From positions 7,054,778-7,118,777 of the forward strand of contig NC_091142.1 of assembly GCF_041381155.1 (NCBI RefSeq): a stretch of DNA of 64,000 bases, written 5' to 3'. The stretch is from Argopecten irradians (lineage: Eukaryota > Mollusca > Bivalvia > Pectinida > Pectinidae). A model generated the notes under the pieces. It worked only from the letters and a program-made list of their open reading frames with translations. It was not told the DNA's origin and did no database searches. Position numbers and translations under genes: made by a program. Positions 34,698-45,432 of the stretch are shown piece by piece; position 1 is the stretch's first letter; each line of letters opens with the position of its first letter.

Positions 34698-35480
34698 TTG
34701 CCTATCTTCTGATTGATTGCGACGGTTATAATTGGTATATGCATTGTATCGACACATACTTATACCAAGGTAAATCATAACGATAAATGTACATCCTGGT
34801 ACGCCTATAAAACTTTGTGTTAATAAGATATTGAATGCCATTCATAGCTAGTTATGGAAAGGTATGCGTTTCAACTATGATGTTTTGTTTTGCTTCAACA
34901 CGAAAGTCAATCTTTGCAATAGAGTCAGTTAAGCGAAACGGATATCAATTAAAATCACATCCTGCTTATAATATTCACTTTATTTCGCTTCGATATTCCT
35001 ATTTCCAAAAATTGGAAATACCATATCGTTGATATAGCCGAATCTTTTGAACAACTATAATAAGTCCGTCCTCTCGCAAACAAATTTGTCAGTAACCAAA
35101 CAATGTTCATCATACAGTAATCCATCGCGTATAAGTGCGCAATCAGCAGTGTACTGGTCTGGCGTATACCTACTACTGAAACCGTTCATCTTGTAGCTTC
35201 CTGACCAGTAGGTTGTATCCAGATTGACTCCATTCACCCATACCCAATCGTCTGGCAGTGCCTTAGTAGGTGATACCCACCCATACATCTCCGACGCTGG
35301 GGTTGCTCGCCAAAAGAGATAATCAGAAGGTTAATAATTTAAAAATAAGAGATCTAGACATCCCCTTCAATATTTTGTCACTTAAAAGATATTCAAGAAT
35401 ATACATATTTTTTGTATACAGTGTTTTTCTTCAGTGTATTACAAGACTTACAAGAATTCTATCAAAATTAATTTTTGTAG

Positions 35481-35640
35481 CACGTGATACCTGAAAACGT
35501 TTGTGGCTGGACTATTCTTTCTATTGGTGATGGAATGACGTTAAAATATGATATCCCGCGCTTACGTCATTTCATCGGGAAGATTACAAAGAGTTACGTT
35601 CCATCATCAGAAATAGGTTCTGTAGTATCGGGATGTCAAA
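35481..35640. mobile_element. Second copy of the palindromic MITE seen at 22314
   Basis: CACGTGATACCTGAAAACGT and TTTCTATTGGTGATGG match the left end at 22314-22380; the right end is eroded (ATCAGAAATAGGTTCTGTAG, TATCGGGATG). It lies in the intron of the PAN/lectin locus. Confidence 0.55.
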
Positions 35641-35665
35641 CCAATTATGTTTGCACTTTTCTTAA

Positions 35666-36063
35666 AGGCCCATTACCTTTCCGGAGCAAAATATAAAGGT
35701 TTCTTAAAAAACATTAATAACATCAGAAAATGCATACCGATGACCTAAAATAAGGTTTCAACACCAAACATGCAAGATTTCCTGCGTAATATATGAAAAC
35801 AGTGGAGAGTCAATTCGTTGATTTGCCGTCTGGCACAGTGATAGTCAACTACCGTGCGGTATTTAGGACGACGGCGGGAAACATAATACGACCCGCGTTA
35901 TGAAAATAAACATTTTATTTATTGTAATCAAATCGTTCAGAAGGTGATGATAAATGTTGTATTAACGGTAAGTAAATAATTTTTGCGACTCTACAAAATT
36001 ATCGATCTTGTTTTACATTCCCATTTTAAGAATTAAAAGCCGTTTCGGTAAGGTAGTGGGCCT
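35666..36063. mobile_element. Complete TTAA-type MITE, family B
   Basis: Terminal inverted repeats AGGCCCATTACCTTTCCGG and CGGTAAGGTAGTGGGCCT, flanked directly by TTAA at 35662-35665 and 36064-36067. It is 398 bp and non-coding; a GC-rich interior tract (GTGCGGTATTTAGGACGACG) stands out from the AT-rich surroundings. Partial copy at 5490-5612. Confidence 0.8.
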
Positions 36064-36067
36064 TTAA

Positions 36068-37490
36068 TTAAATTATCAATCACCTTTACACGACATCGTC
36101 ACGACAAAAGACAACATACAGAGAAAATTATTCGTTTTGTTGTGTAAACCTTCTTGTCCTAATTTAATGCAGTGATTAAGCTGTCATTACGAATAAATAT
36201 CAATAAAAATGGTATATTTTTTTCTATCTGGTAGTAATACATACAAAGTATGATATATATCAATTATGGTCCATATTATATTTTATCGCGCAAGTAGATT
36301 AAATGATAACCGAAGGCGTAGCCCGAGGTCATTATTTAAAATTCTACAAGGTAAATTTCAGAGATAATTTTATTTAATCAGATCAGAACTTTAAATGTAT
36401 ATTCAATTTTGCTAAAAGTTAATGTATAGCGTAATAACATAAAGAATTTGTACACGGCCACATGTGTGAACTCGGTGACCGTTATTTAGTTACCATGCAG
36501 TTATGGTAAACAAAATCGGTAGTATTAGCGTATAGTGACCAAGCCTAGCAAGTGTAAATATAACACAATATAAACCGAAACAAATGTTCATAATTTTCAT
36601 ATTGGATATGTCGCTTCTTTAACAAATGCCAAACAAAATCTCTGATGTACATATCAATTACAAGAAAGGCATTGGTCAAAGAACGCCACCCTGACGAATG
36701 GAGTGTTTAGGCAATCAAGTTCACAAAGGTATATTGACTCGGTGTTTTTAAAAATGGAAACACCGAGTTAATATGCCATAATGTATTAGCCATGAAAATA
36801 GTGGAAAATCAGAGCATATCTAATACATGTATATGTACTTATGTCATTTAAGTTTCCGATTTGGAACATGCATGGAATGTTATGTATACTGTCATGGTAT
36901 TTAACTAAAATATTTAACGAAATATATAAATTACAAGTGGATTTTTGTCTACAAATTGAAACATCAAATACAATTGAATACAAAATAAATCAGTTGTATG
37001 AATTTGTCAGACGTGGATTGACATCCTAATACTATTATAGAAGATATTACTCAATTTTGTTTTACCTATAATGTACGTATATACAAAAAGAGGAAATCAT
37101 AATCTTCTGGCGGTCATCCTCCTTTTTTAGCCTCTTAAATAATATGAGTTAAACCTATCTCAGTTAAATCGTCTTCTTTCCCAATTTCATTTAACAAAGG
37201 TTTCATCAAATAATTGTCTGTATACTGTGAATAACGTTGTCCGCATTTGAACTTTAAAGTGAATTTTCGTAAAAATCATTATTTTTATAAACATTAAAAA
37301 ACTAATTTTATTAATAATATTTCCATTCGCAACCCTTTGCAATTTAAAACAATCTATTATTACAATTTTGTCAAACACCAATTACCAGAAAGTTTATATA
37401 TATCCCTTAACCCTATGCCTTTAACTGAATCGTTCTGTTTGATACGTCGCATCACATTGCGATATTTAAAATACATTTTGTAGTTCATAC
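36068..37490. other. Intron of the PAN/lectin locus, nothing recognised
   Basis: AT-rich sequence between the two lectin half-domain exons. No exon, repeat or RNA gene was recognised apart from the MITE remnants just to the left. Confidence 0.4.
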
Positions 37491-38029
37491 TGTATAGTCG
37501 ACATAAGTCTCGACTTTTTCATCAGAACGAGTAGTCGACCATGTTCCTTTTCATATTCCGCCTGCGCGTCGTTCCAATTCAGAGTAGTATTGTATAACTT
37601 CAGACACAGTGGACCGCCCGCAAGCAATAAATAGCCAGCCCGAGTAAAGGGATCTAAAAGTAAGTTAAATATACATCAATTTTGACCTACCAAAGTGCAT
37701 TTTGACCATTTTTGAGACAATTTAGGAGTCTAAAGCAAAACTCGATAAAATAATATTCTATATTGTACTATACACCAGATGGGTGGAAAGCTCGCCAACA
37801 AAAAAAATCTACCCTACCTAGTGTTAACGGCTAAACACCACAGTTTTAATGATATATTTTCACAAAAAACGGTTACTGTCCTTGAAAGCGATTATTTTCG
37901 TTTCAAAATCATCATCCTAGCTACACAAGTATGCAAAGTGCCGTCACTACGACGATTCCGGTCTCGTTTCAACAAAATCAACACAAATAAATCAGGCTTT
38001 GGGAGTCGATTCATTTAGTGTAGAAATTA

Positions 38030-38179
38030 CTAGTTAAAGTGCATTTGTCGAATATGGGTCATCATTTTGTGAACGAATATTACGTCGTATTCACTGAAAT
38101 ATGACGTTATGCACACGAAAACATGACGCAACAACCAAATCCTACCCTCAATTTGAGATAACTCTTTGATATGCAAATG
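38030..38179. mobile_element. Degraded family C MITE
   Basis: The right end (CCTACCCTCAATTTGAGATA then ACTCTTTGATATGCAAAT) matches the 40928-41098 element; the left end is eroded. Confidence 0.45.
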
Positions 38180-39823
38180 TAAGATACATTAAAACATAAC
38201 CATACATGAAATTTAGATGGACTTAATCTTCAGCAGTGATCCTGGTGAAAGTCTAATAAGTAAGTTTAGCTTACTCTTTTCACTGCTTTTAGAAACTAAA
38301 TCATGATTATTTTAATGAAAAAAAGCATAATAGAACTTTGTTTTGGAGAAATTATTGATAATTGAAATTACAGCAAGCTCTTCGTATTTTCAAGATGTTA
38401 AGAAGTGAAATTAATATATCTTGCATGTAAATCTAATTAATTGCTGTCTATTTTCAGAAAACTTGGTAAAGAAAAATCCTACTACCGATGCATCGCTCTG
38501 TAGATGAACATTTGACTCTATGAGAACCAACACATATTACTGTATTCGTATTAACTCTGAAAATATCTTACGTTCTAATTGTTTATAGATGACCTCTTGC
38601 TCCAGAAGGATGGATACCGAACTGTTTTCTACATAGCGGAAACCATGACAGATACCGGTGACGTGGCTGTACCCAAACATACGACACTCCGGGTTATACA
38701 GACAGGCGGCAGCATAGTCGCCCTTGCTTGCATGTCACCGTGTAGACAATGCCACCTGTTGTGTTGTTCCAGTGATAAATCGGATCAATCTCCCAGTACC
38801 CAGACAACATCAGACAACGACGGCTCATACCTGTGATATATTGACATTAATCGCAGTTTTAAATAAAATTTTGCTATAGATTTTAGGAGTTTTGGCCCAT
38901 GTGACCTTGAATGAAGGTCAAGGTCAAATCTAAACTTCAAATGTTACCCAGTCTTAAACTTACGTTTTAGCGTATCTTTTTTTTTTAACAAAAATAACTT
39001 TTTAAATGTCTTGTCTTGTGATTCAAAACTTCAAACGAGGTGGGCTTCTCGACATTGTTCTTCCCTGCAGGTACGGCGCGAGTAAACAAAATAATAGCGA
39101 CTAAAACTGCATTTTTTAAATAATCTTATCTCTTTTAATAACTGTTTGACTTCCTTCTAACGTCTACTGTCACTTTTTAGGCCTTGCGTTAAATCTCGAC
39201 CCAAGAGGCATCAAACAATCAAAAGTTTACCATTTCAAGGCGTCAAAACATGTGTGTGACAAATCCTCATCATACTATAAGATTTTTTTAATGTGTGGAT
39301 ATAAAGGGTCACAAAATGTTGTAAAACCCTAGGCTTGTGATCCCTAGAGCAGAATATCCAACTCCTTCATATCCACATATGAAAGAGTTTTATTCTCCCA
39401 TACCTCGATGCAGTATTGCAATTTTACTACATTTGCACTATGATTATCCGCCATTTTGAAATGAATTCGAAAAAATTTCGACTGGAAGTCAATTCTCCAT
39501 ACATAAAAATATCGCGGGATATTTTCAACGCAAATCCCGTTTTTTTTGTATCTTTAAAAGTAATTTCTGAAAAAAAAAATCAAATTGTAACAAGAAATTA
39601 GTAACTGTGTTGATGCTCTGACGTCACAAGTCTGAATTGCATGGGCTGCCATGCAATGCAGCCTCAGGCAACATAAGTGTATTGTCCGAAAATAACCAGT
39701 ATTACACCCGTGGTTATAACAGAAATATAGACATTTATACACCAAACATAGTGTATCATAGACAGTTCTTAAATGGCCTTTCATGTTGAGAGAATGCTCA
39801 GCCAAATCAACAAACAAAACTGT

Positions 39824-40424
39824 TCTTTTATTCTACCATTAGAGGTATAAACGATTTTCATTGGTCTTATACAATTATGCATTAGCTTATTAGAGAACAA
39901 CCAACTAAATAATTTTACATAGACCACAGTGTTAAAGTTTTGTACTGTATTATTAAAACAAAGGAATATTAGTTAGCTATTGTGTTATATAATTAAAGTC
40001 TAGGTTCTCATATGACACTAGATAGAAAAAAAAAATTGGGTCCTTCTGCTCAAACTCTAACCAGGGTAGCTTCATTGTAATCAGGCGCATTTTGTACTAA
40101 AAAATCCTGAAATTCTAAGATTTTTACCTATTTATTATCAAAATTGAAATTTTGAACCTAAATCTCACTATGAATTTCCAAATTCATATCATGATTATCT
40201 AGGAATAATCACCTGTCAGAAAACATTTTTACTTTTGAAATTCATAATTAGCCAGCCAATCAGCGGCCGGGTTAAAATTCTATCCTGCGCTCAATCTTGT
40301 ATACACAGGGGCCATTTCGAAGGTCTTTTTTTATTTAGTTGGATGTTCCCTTATTATTCTACCATTTGAGGTATAAACGATTTTTATTGATCTTATGCTT
40401 ATGCAATTATGCATTAGCTTATTA
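39824..40424. mobile_element. Foldback element flanked by 70-80 bp direct repeats
   Basis: The inner element 39895-40349 ends in GAACAACCAACTAAATAA and its complement TTATTTAGTTGGATGTTCC. It is flanked by two diverged copies of a segment (TTATTCTACCATTTGAGG, TATAAACGATTTTCATTG, AATTATGCATTAGCTTATTA) at 39824-39893 and 40350-40424. The direct repeats are far too long for an ordinary target-site duplication. Confidence 0.6.
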
Positions 40425-40927
40425 TGTCCACCTGAAAACTAGTCGCGTATGTAGCTCAACAGTGTTTCAACTCATTTTGAAAAAATAAAACACATTGAAA
40501 AAATATTTCAAAGTGAGTTAAATATGGTGCAGGTTCAACGCACTTTGAAAAGCATTCTCAAACTGCGTTGACTTGCGACATATACTCATATACTCATAAC
40601 GATAAACTCAGTTACTATACTAAATGATGAAAGTTGCATTAACATTTGATTTCTATTAGTTTTGCGTCACATATTGCTATTTGAAATTGTATTTACTAAA
40701 CAATGAATATCATACTTTAACTTTCCAATCTAGATGATCGTATATACAAAAAGTAAACTGTATCTATGCATAATCACTCAATTATTTCGAAACATGTGGC
40801 GTGGTCGTCCAACGTCAAAGGCACGTGTATCAAATGGAGTAATATATGTATTCTGGCATATGTAACAAGATATATATATATAACTGTCATCTTATTTATC
40901 AATATGCATGATGCCTCTTATTCCGTC

Positions 40928-41098
40928 TTTGCATATTACAGAGTTAGCTCCCTTGCAGGTAGGTATCGATTGTTACGTCATTATTTCGTGAGCGCAATTC
41001 ACGTCTTTTTCTCTGAAACGTATAACGTTACAATCAAAAACACATGACGTCACATTCAATACCTATCCGCAAGTGCAGATAACTCTGTAATATGCAAA
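40928..41098. mobile_element. Complete family C MITE
   Basis: The left end TTTGCATATTACAGAGTTAG, GGTAGGTATCGATTGTTACG is mirrored by GACGTCACATTCAATACCTA through GATAACTCTGTAATATGCAA. It is 171 bp and non-coding. The small ORF overlapping it is rejected. Confidence 0.75.
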
Positions 41099-42167
41099 TT
41101 TGGCATTGCCTACCTGGATTACAGTGTATTCTTCTTACAATATATCAAGTGTTTTGTTAAAAGATAACTATACGCAAAATATGGATTGCAATGAATATTA
41201 GAAAAATACGCTTATCATAAAGCACTGAATATAGAGACATAAGCTATTTTGTTGATTTTTTTTCTTTTTCTCGTTTTACTATTTTATAGGTTGCAATGAA
41301 GCTTTTATTTCCATTAAGATACCTCTTTCGTCATAGATTATACATAAATGCTTTCGTTATAATTACTGTGAGTCCATTTATTAATTATAGTTTTCTGTGA
41401 AAGACGATATCATTCAAAACAGCGAAAACACTATTGAAATACCGGTATGACATGTGGTAGCAAAACAGAAGTTTGTTGAAGAAGACTATGACTAAAAAAG
41501 TGTCCTGAACAAAAACAAAATATAGTGAGCTAGTGAGTCCAATATTTATTGATTTCAAAATATACGTTAAATTAAACATTATTATTTATCTTTGTTTTCT
41601 TACTAATTTTGAGTTTTCACAGCAGCCAAATCAGTTTGTATTGAATTTCTACTTTGCCTTCAACTAGTCTAAGGTTATTCGGCAGATTGTTCCACACCTG
41701 AGATGCCACAAACCTAAAAGATTTTTCCCATATATGAGGTGTTCACCTTTGGAATTTTCACAGAAAATTATCTTTCCTGAGGTAGAAAATACTTCTTTCT
41801 TATCAATTAAATCATTTAAAATAGAAAAAGAGATACCATTTAAAATCTTAAAAAATTGAGCAGGTATATATTTCATTCTAGCTACATGTAAAAATCAAGT
41901 TTGTATTTACTAAAAAATGTCTCTGACAGGGGAAATATTATCATTTTCAATAAAACAAACATTCTTGCACTTTTTCCATTTTACTGGTGTTAGAGAAAAT
42001 TTGACATTATAAAAGACTTATTAATGGTAATTTTACCTTTCATTGTAAGATTATTCCCCTGTCTTTTAAAACTGCAAATTGCTTAGATGCATTTCTGCAT
42101 AGGCCAGTTAAATGAGCAACTTTTCTGGGATTGCCTTCACGCCGTTGGATTTAAACCAATCAATTAG

Positions 42168-42230
<63 letters not shown>

Positions 42231-43335
42231 AGTCTCTCTCTCTATCTCTCTATCTATCTCTCTCTCTCTCTCTTCAAAGCTGTGTTCTTCCAAGTTTGAA
42301 ATAACGCGAATTTTATCGCAATCGTAGATTTAAAACAAGAGTAATTCAGATAATAATCCTGTGAGTATATATTAATACCATTTCTCTATGAACTATGAAT
42401 TCTGCAATATTTTAAAGTGTTGAAATCTCGACATGACAAAACTCTACCCTCAACATTTTTGCTTATATGATAATTAACGCATTGTATTACGATTATACAG
42501 GAATATTAACATTGTTTACATGACATGATTATCTGTAAAACCTTCAGTAGAACTTTAAAGTATAATATTATCATTTTTCATTGCACCTGATAGGAATCTA
42601 CATTATTTTGGCCGTATTAAAATTTCAATACAGAATTTCACTCCAGATCCCGTTCATGACAATGCTATATTAATTAACACAAATTATTAATATTACAGGT
42701 CATGACAGCATCCGTAACACAGTCTAAAAATAGCTGTGAATTTTGTCTCAACACACTGCCATGTACCATAAGATTAATAATAAACTTCTATATATATACA
42801 TCACTTGTAATTAAATAGGTCAAAATGAAGAAATATAAAAAATGATATGTAAAAGTCGTTTTGTCTTATATAAATCATATATATATACATCATACATTAG
42901 ATATATTGTATATATTACACTTTAATTTGATGTTCATCTACGTTCGTTTTTAAATTAGTAGTGCGCATATTGTGTGCAGATATGAATGTTAAATTAGTAT
43001 ACCTCCTTAGTACTTAATGTAACGTAATTGGTGATTTATGCTTCATATATGCCGCCACGTTGTGCTTCACATTCATCTATACAATTGGTATATCGAGATT
43101 TGTGTTTTAAACTAAACATCTCTATCTCTATCTATATGGATATATTCACATATTTCTGATAACCTTGATTATTATCTCCATGTACATGTAATCCTCGTAT
43201 GTCTACATGCCAATTGTTAATGATGTCTGTATATCAATGTGTAAAAAATGAATACAAATCTGTTGCATTAAGGAACCATGACTTCTTGTTCCGAAATGAA
43301 AGCTTTGTTGGTGAGATGGGAATTATTTTTCCCAT
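41099..43335. other. Intergenic, nothing recognised except a CT microsatellite
   Basis: AT-rich 3' flank of the Mab-21-like gene. A variant poly-A signal for it (ATTAAA on the minus strand) is at 42921-42926, about 410 bases past the stop. No other gene evidence. Confidence 0.45.
42165..42275. repeat. CT/GA microsatellite
   Basis: About 110 bases of interrupted CT dinucleotide with some CTAT units. The Arg/Glu and Ser/Leu repeat ORFs across it are artefacts of the simple sequence. Confidence 0.95.
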
Positions 43336-45432
43336 TTAAAGTGCCTGCTTCAGCTGTTGTATCCTTGCCTTGGCAGGGTTATGACACTGAAAAGCTGTTT
43401 TAGCACCCATAGACTCCGTGTACTCACGGAGAGATCTTTCTTTGTCCCCGATCATTTCGTAACAGATCCCCAGGATATTGTGAACAATCCACCATTTACT
43501 CACTCCCTGACACCTGTCATGCTTCACGGTCTGGAGTTGGGTCAGCACTGCGTCACGTCTTCTGGTATCGCCAAGGTCATGGTAGCATAGGAAGGATAGG
43601 AATATGGCGTATGGTCGTGGGGGAATTATACAGTCACCAATTAATGGTAGCTCAGGATGCAACTGGGATGGACACATAAGACGACATGTCCGTGAAAACT
43701 GTACGGATGATACACATGCCTGCTGACATTTGTATAGAAGGTTATACCCACGCCCACAGTAGAGATGTTCATACCTGTCGCCATCCTCTTTATAAAGATG
43801 ATCAGCAAAAAAACATCTCCATGACGAGATCACGTGTCCACACATTTCCAGTGTTTTGTTGTAATTCCCGGTCTGATAGTGATACGTAGCTAACATCAGT
43901 AGACCAGGACTAGAACACACTGAGGCAAATGGTGTCATATCTCTCTTAGATTTCCTAAGGCAGTTGTATGTATCTTTATTTCCTCTGGAAGGGGATGGCT
44001 TTTCAAATGTTTCCATTCCTTTACAGGATAATGCCCTGGTCATATGGTAATAAGCGACATACTCATCCATGTCCGATTCTGATTTACAGAGGAGATTACT
44101 AAGATGTTTGAATAGTTTAGGATGTATCGCTGTTGTAGTGCTGACCATGGTTCCCTCGATGATTGTCAAATCAGATTCTCTTTCTAACCGAGCTGGTGTT
44201 GCTAGTACTAATTCCCAGGCTCCTCGTTTTACACGGCGAATATACTCTCCTATTGATGGTTTGGAGAATGCTCCTATTGACAGACACCCCCAAGTCATAT
44301 TGTGTAGATCTACGAGGAAATGAAGAAGCTTTTGTTGATTTTCGCCACGGACCTTTCCTAGGAACATGTTGTTTGTATTGATAAAGTAATTAGGGCAATA
44401 TGCTGCATTCACCCAAGTAATTAAAATATTCAAACATAGCGTGAGACACAAAAATAGATTTTTCTCTCGCCAAAAAGATAACGGGGTAAATTCTAAAGCA
44501 TAGAAAAAAACTGTTTTCATTACATACGATGAAACAATATCTGCATCCCCATATATCTGTTTTAAATTCGGAGATATCTGTTTTTTAAGATACCTGATAA
44601 GACAATACACCTGGAACTGGACATGGCCGATAGAATGAATGAGTTTGCGTTCCGCAGTTACGAAAGAAATTCTCCACTGAAGGGCTGGGTTGGGTGATGT
44701 TTTGTCTCCTACAGGGACAAGATAACAACCGTCATGTACTATTTGATCTATCAAACATTTACCTGGCCATTCATGTAATCGTGGTCTATTAACCCATTCA
44801 TCAGCCTCTGTAGGCCAACTATTACATATAAATGCTCTGACAACGTCTACATCACAACCTGTCCTAGTTTGTTCATTAACAAAGGTATTAGCTGGTCCAG
44901 ATACATCCGTCGTAATCTGGAACAGATAACTACACTCATCTGTTAATGACCGCATATACTTCCCACTGGATAGGAATAATAAATCCCCTACAAGAACGAT
45001 TGATTCACTCAAATGTTTGGAAACCCTATGTCCCACTTTAATCAACTCTAAATTTACGTATCCAGGTCGGCTGTGGGCATCTCTCGCAATAAATACAGTT
45101 TTACCTGGTGTAGTACTGGTGTCCTGATCCCGACATATAACCACAACATTATTGTTAATAAACATGCGATCATCGTCCGAACCATCCATGTATGCTCCTT
45201 CTGCCATACTGCCTGCTAGAATCATATTACAATTGTCTTTCCCTGCATTGGATATCTGTTCCAATACAAGTGTCAGTTTCCTCCTGATAGCCACCATCTC
45301 CTGGTTTCCTATCATCCTGTCAAGGACGTAGTGCAGAATCCACGAATCTCCGTACAGTTCCCCCTGGTCTGACATACTTTTCGTCGTTAGTCTATATCCC
45401 CTATCACATAAGCAAAATATAGTCATTATCAA
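43336..45432 (-). CDS. Mab-21 domain / cGAS-like protein (single coding exon, 679-698 aa)
   Basis: One uninterrupted ORF. Numbered from the upstream Met, GSMAEG at 74-79 and SDDDRM at 85-90 match the nucleotidyltransferase G[GS] motif and the first acidic pair. DVDVVRAF plus WP...WVNRPRLHEWP (about 194-223) and WRISFVTAERKL (about 253-264) are Mab-21 core blocks; SYVMKTVFFYALE continues the helical lobe. The C-terminal 200 residues contain helical, TPR-like stretches (ATYHYQTGNYNKTLEMC). The real start is probably Met20 at 45375 (MSDQGELYG), because an acceptor-like TTATGTGATAG lies between the two Mets, implying a 5' non-coding exon. Family members include cGAS-like receptors that sense nucleic acids and make cyclic dinucleotides, and Mab-21 proteins without known catalysis. 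The acidic residues look retained, but a receptor role is inference. No zinc-ribbon like that of mammalian cGAS was seen. Confidence 0.88.
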   Translation of the reverse strand: MIMTIFCLCDRGYRLTTKSMSDQGELYGDSWILHYVLDRMIGNQEMVAIRRKLTLVLEQISNAGKDNCNMILAGSMAEGAYMDGSDDDRMFINNNVVVICRDQDTSTTPGKTVFIARDAHSRPGYVNLELIKVGHRVSKHLSESIVLVGDLLFLSSGKYMRSLTDECSYLFQITTDVSGPANTFVNEQTRTGCDVDVVRAFICNSWPTEADEWVNRPRLHEWPGKCLIDQIVHDGCYLVPVGDKTSPNPALQWRISFVTAERKLIHSIGHVQFQVYCLIRYLKKQISPNLKQIYGDADIVSSYVMKTVFFYALEFTPLSFWREKNLFLCLTLCLNILITWVNAAYCPNYFINTNNMFLGKVRGENQQKLLHFLVDLHNMTWGCLSIGAFSKPSIGEYIRRVKRGAWELVLATPARLERESDLTIIEGTMVSTTTAIHPKLFKHLSNLLCKSESDMDEYVAYYHMTRALSCKGMETFEKPSPSRGNKDTYNCLRKSKRDMTPFASVCSSPGLLMLATYHYQTGNYNKTLEMCGHVISSWRCFFADHLYKEDGDRYEHLYCGRGYNLLYKCQQACVSSVQFSRTCRLMCPSQLHPELPLIGDCIIPPRPYAIFLSFLCYHDLGDTRRRDAVLTQLQTVKHDRCQGVSKWWIVHNILGICYEMIGDKERSLREYTESMGAKTAFQCHNPAKARIQQLKQAL

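Larger units (their letters stand above)
35055..38830 (-). pseudogene. PAN/apple plus C-type lectin gene, probably broken
   Basis: Three minus-strand exons: 38830-38572 (PAN), 37653-37491 (first half of the lectin domain) and about 35305-35055 (second half, ending CERTDLL then stop). PAN is recognised by NPECRMFGYSHVTGICHGF. The lectin domain is recognised by NWNDAQAEYEKEHGRLLVL, then DDWVWVNGVNLD and DCALIRDG...EHC...FVCE. The first junction is in phase (1 to 1). Three faults suggest decay. An in-frame TGA precedes HASKGDYAAAC in the PAN exon. A cysteine is replaced by Tyr at both GDYAAAC and AEYEKE. No splice choice joins the last two exons in phase. Intact relatives would be secreted carbohydrate-binding or recognition proteins. 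No signal-peptide exon was found. It could still be functional if there are assembly errors or unseen exons. Confidence 0.65.

Noticed and set aside
38579..38836. Plus-strand 85-residue ORF
   Set aside because: The minus strand of the same tract encodes the recognisable PAN segment NPECRMFGYSHVTGICHGF, so the plus ORF is a shadow.
42108..42327. Arg/Glu-repeat and Ser/Leu-repeat ORFs
   Set aside because: Produced by the CT/GA microsatellite on opposite strands.
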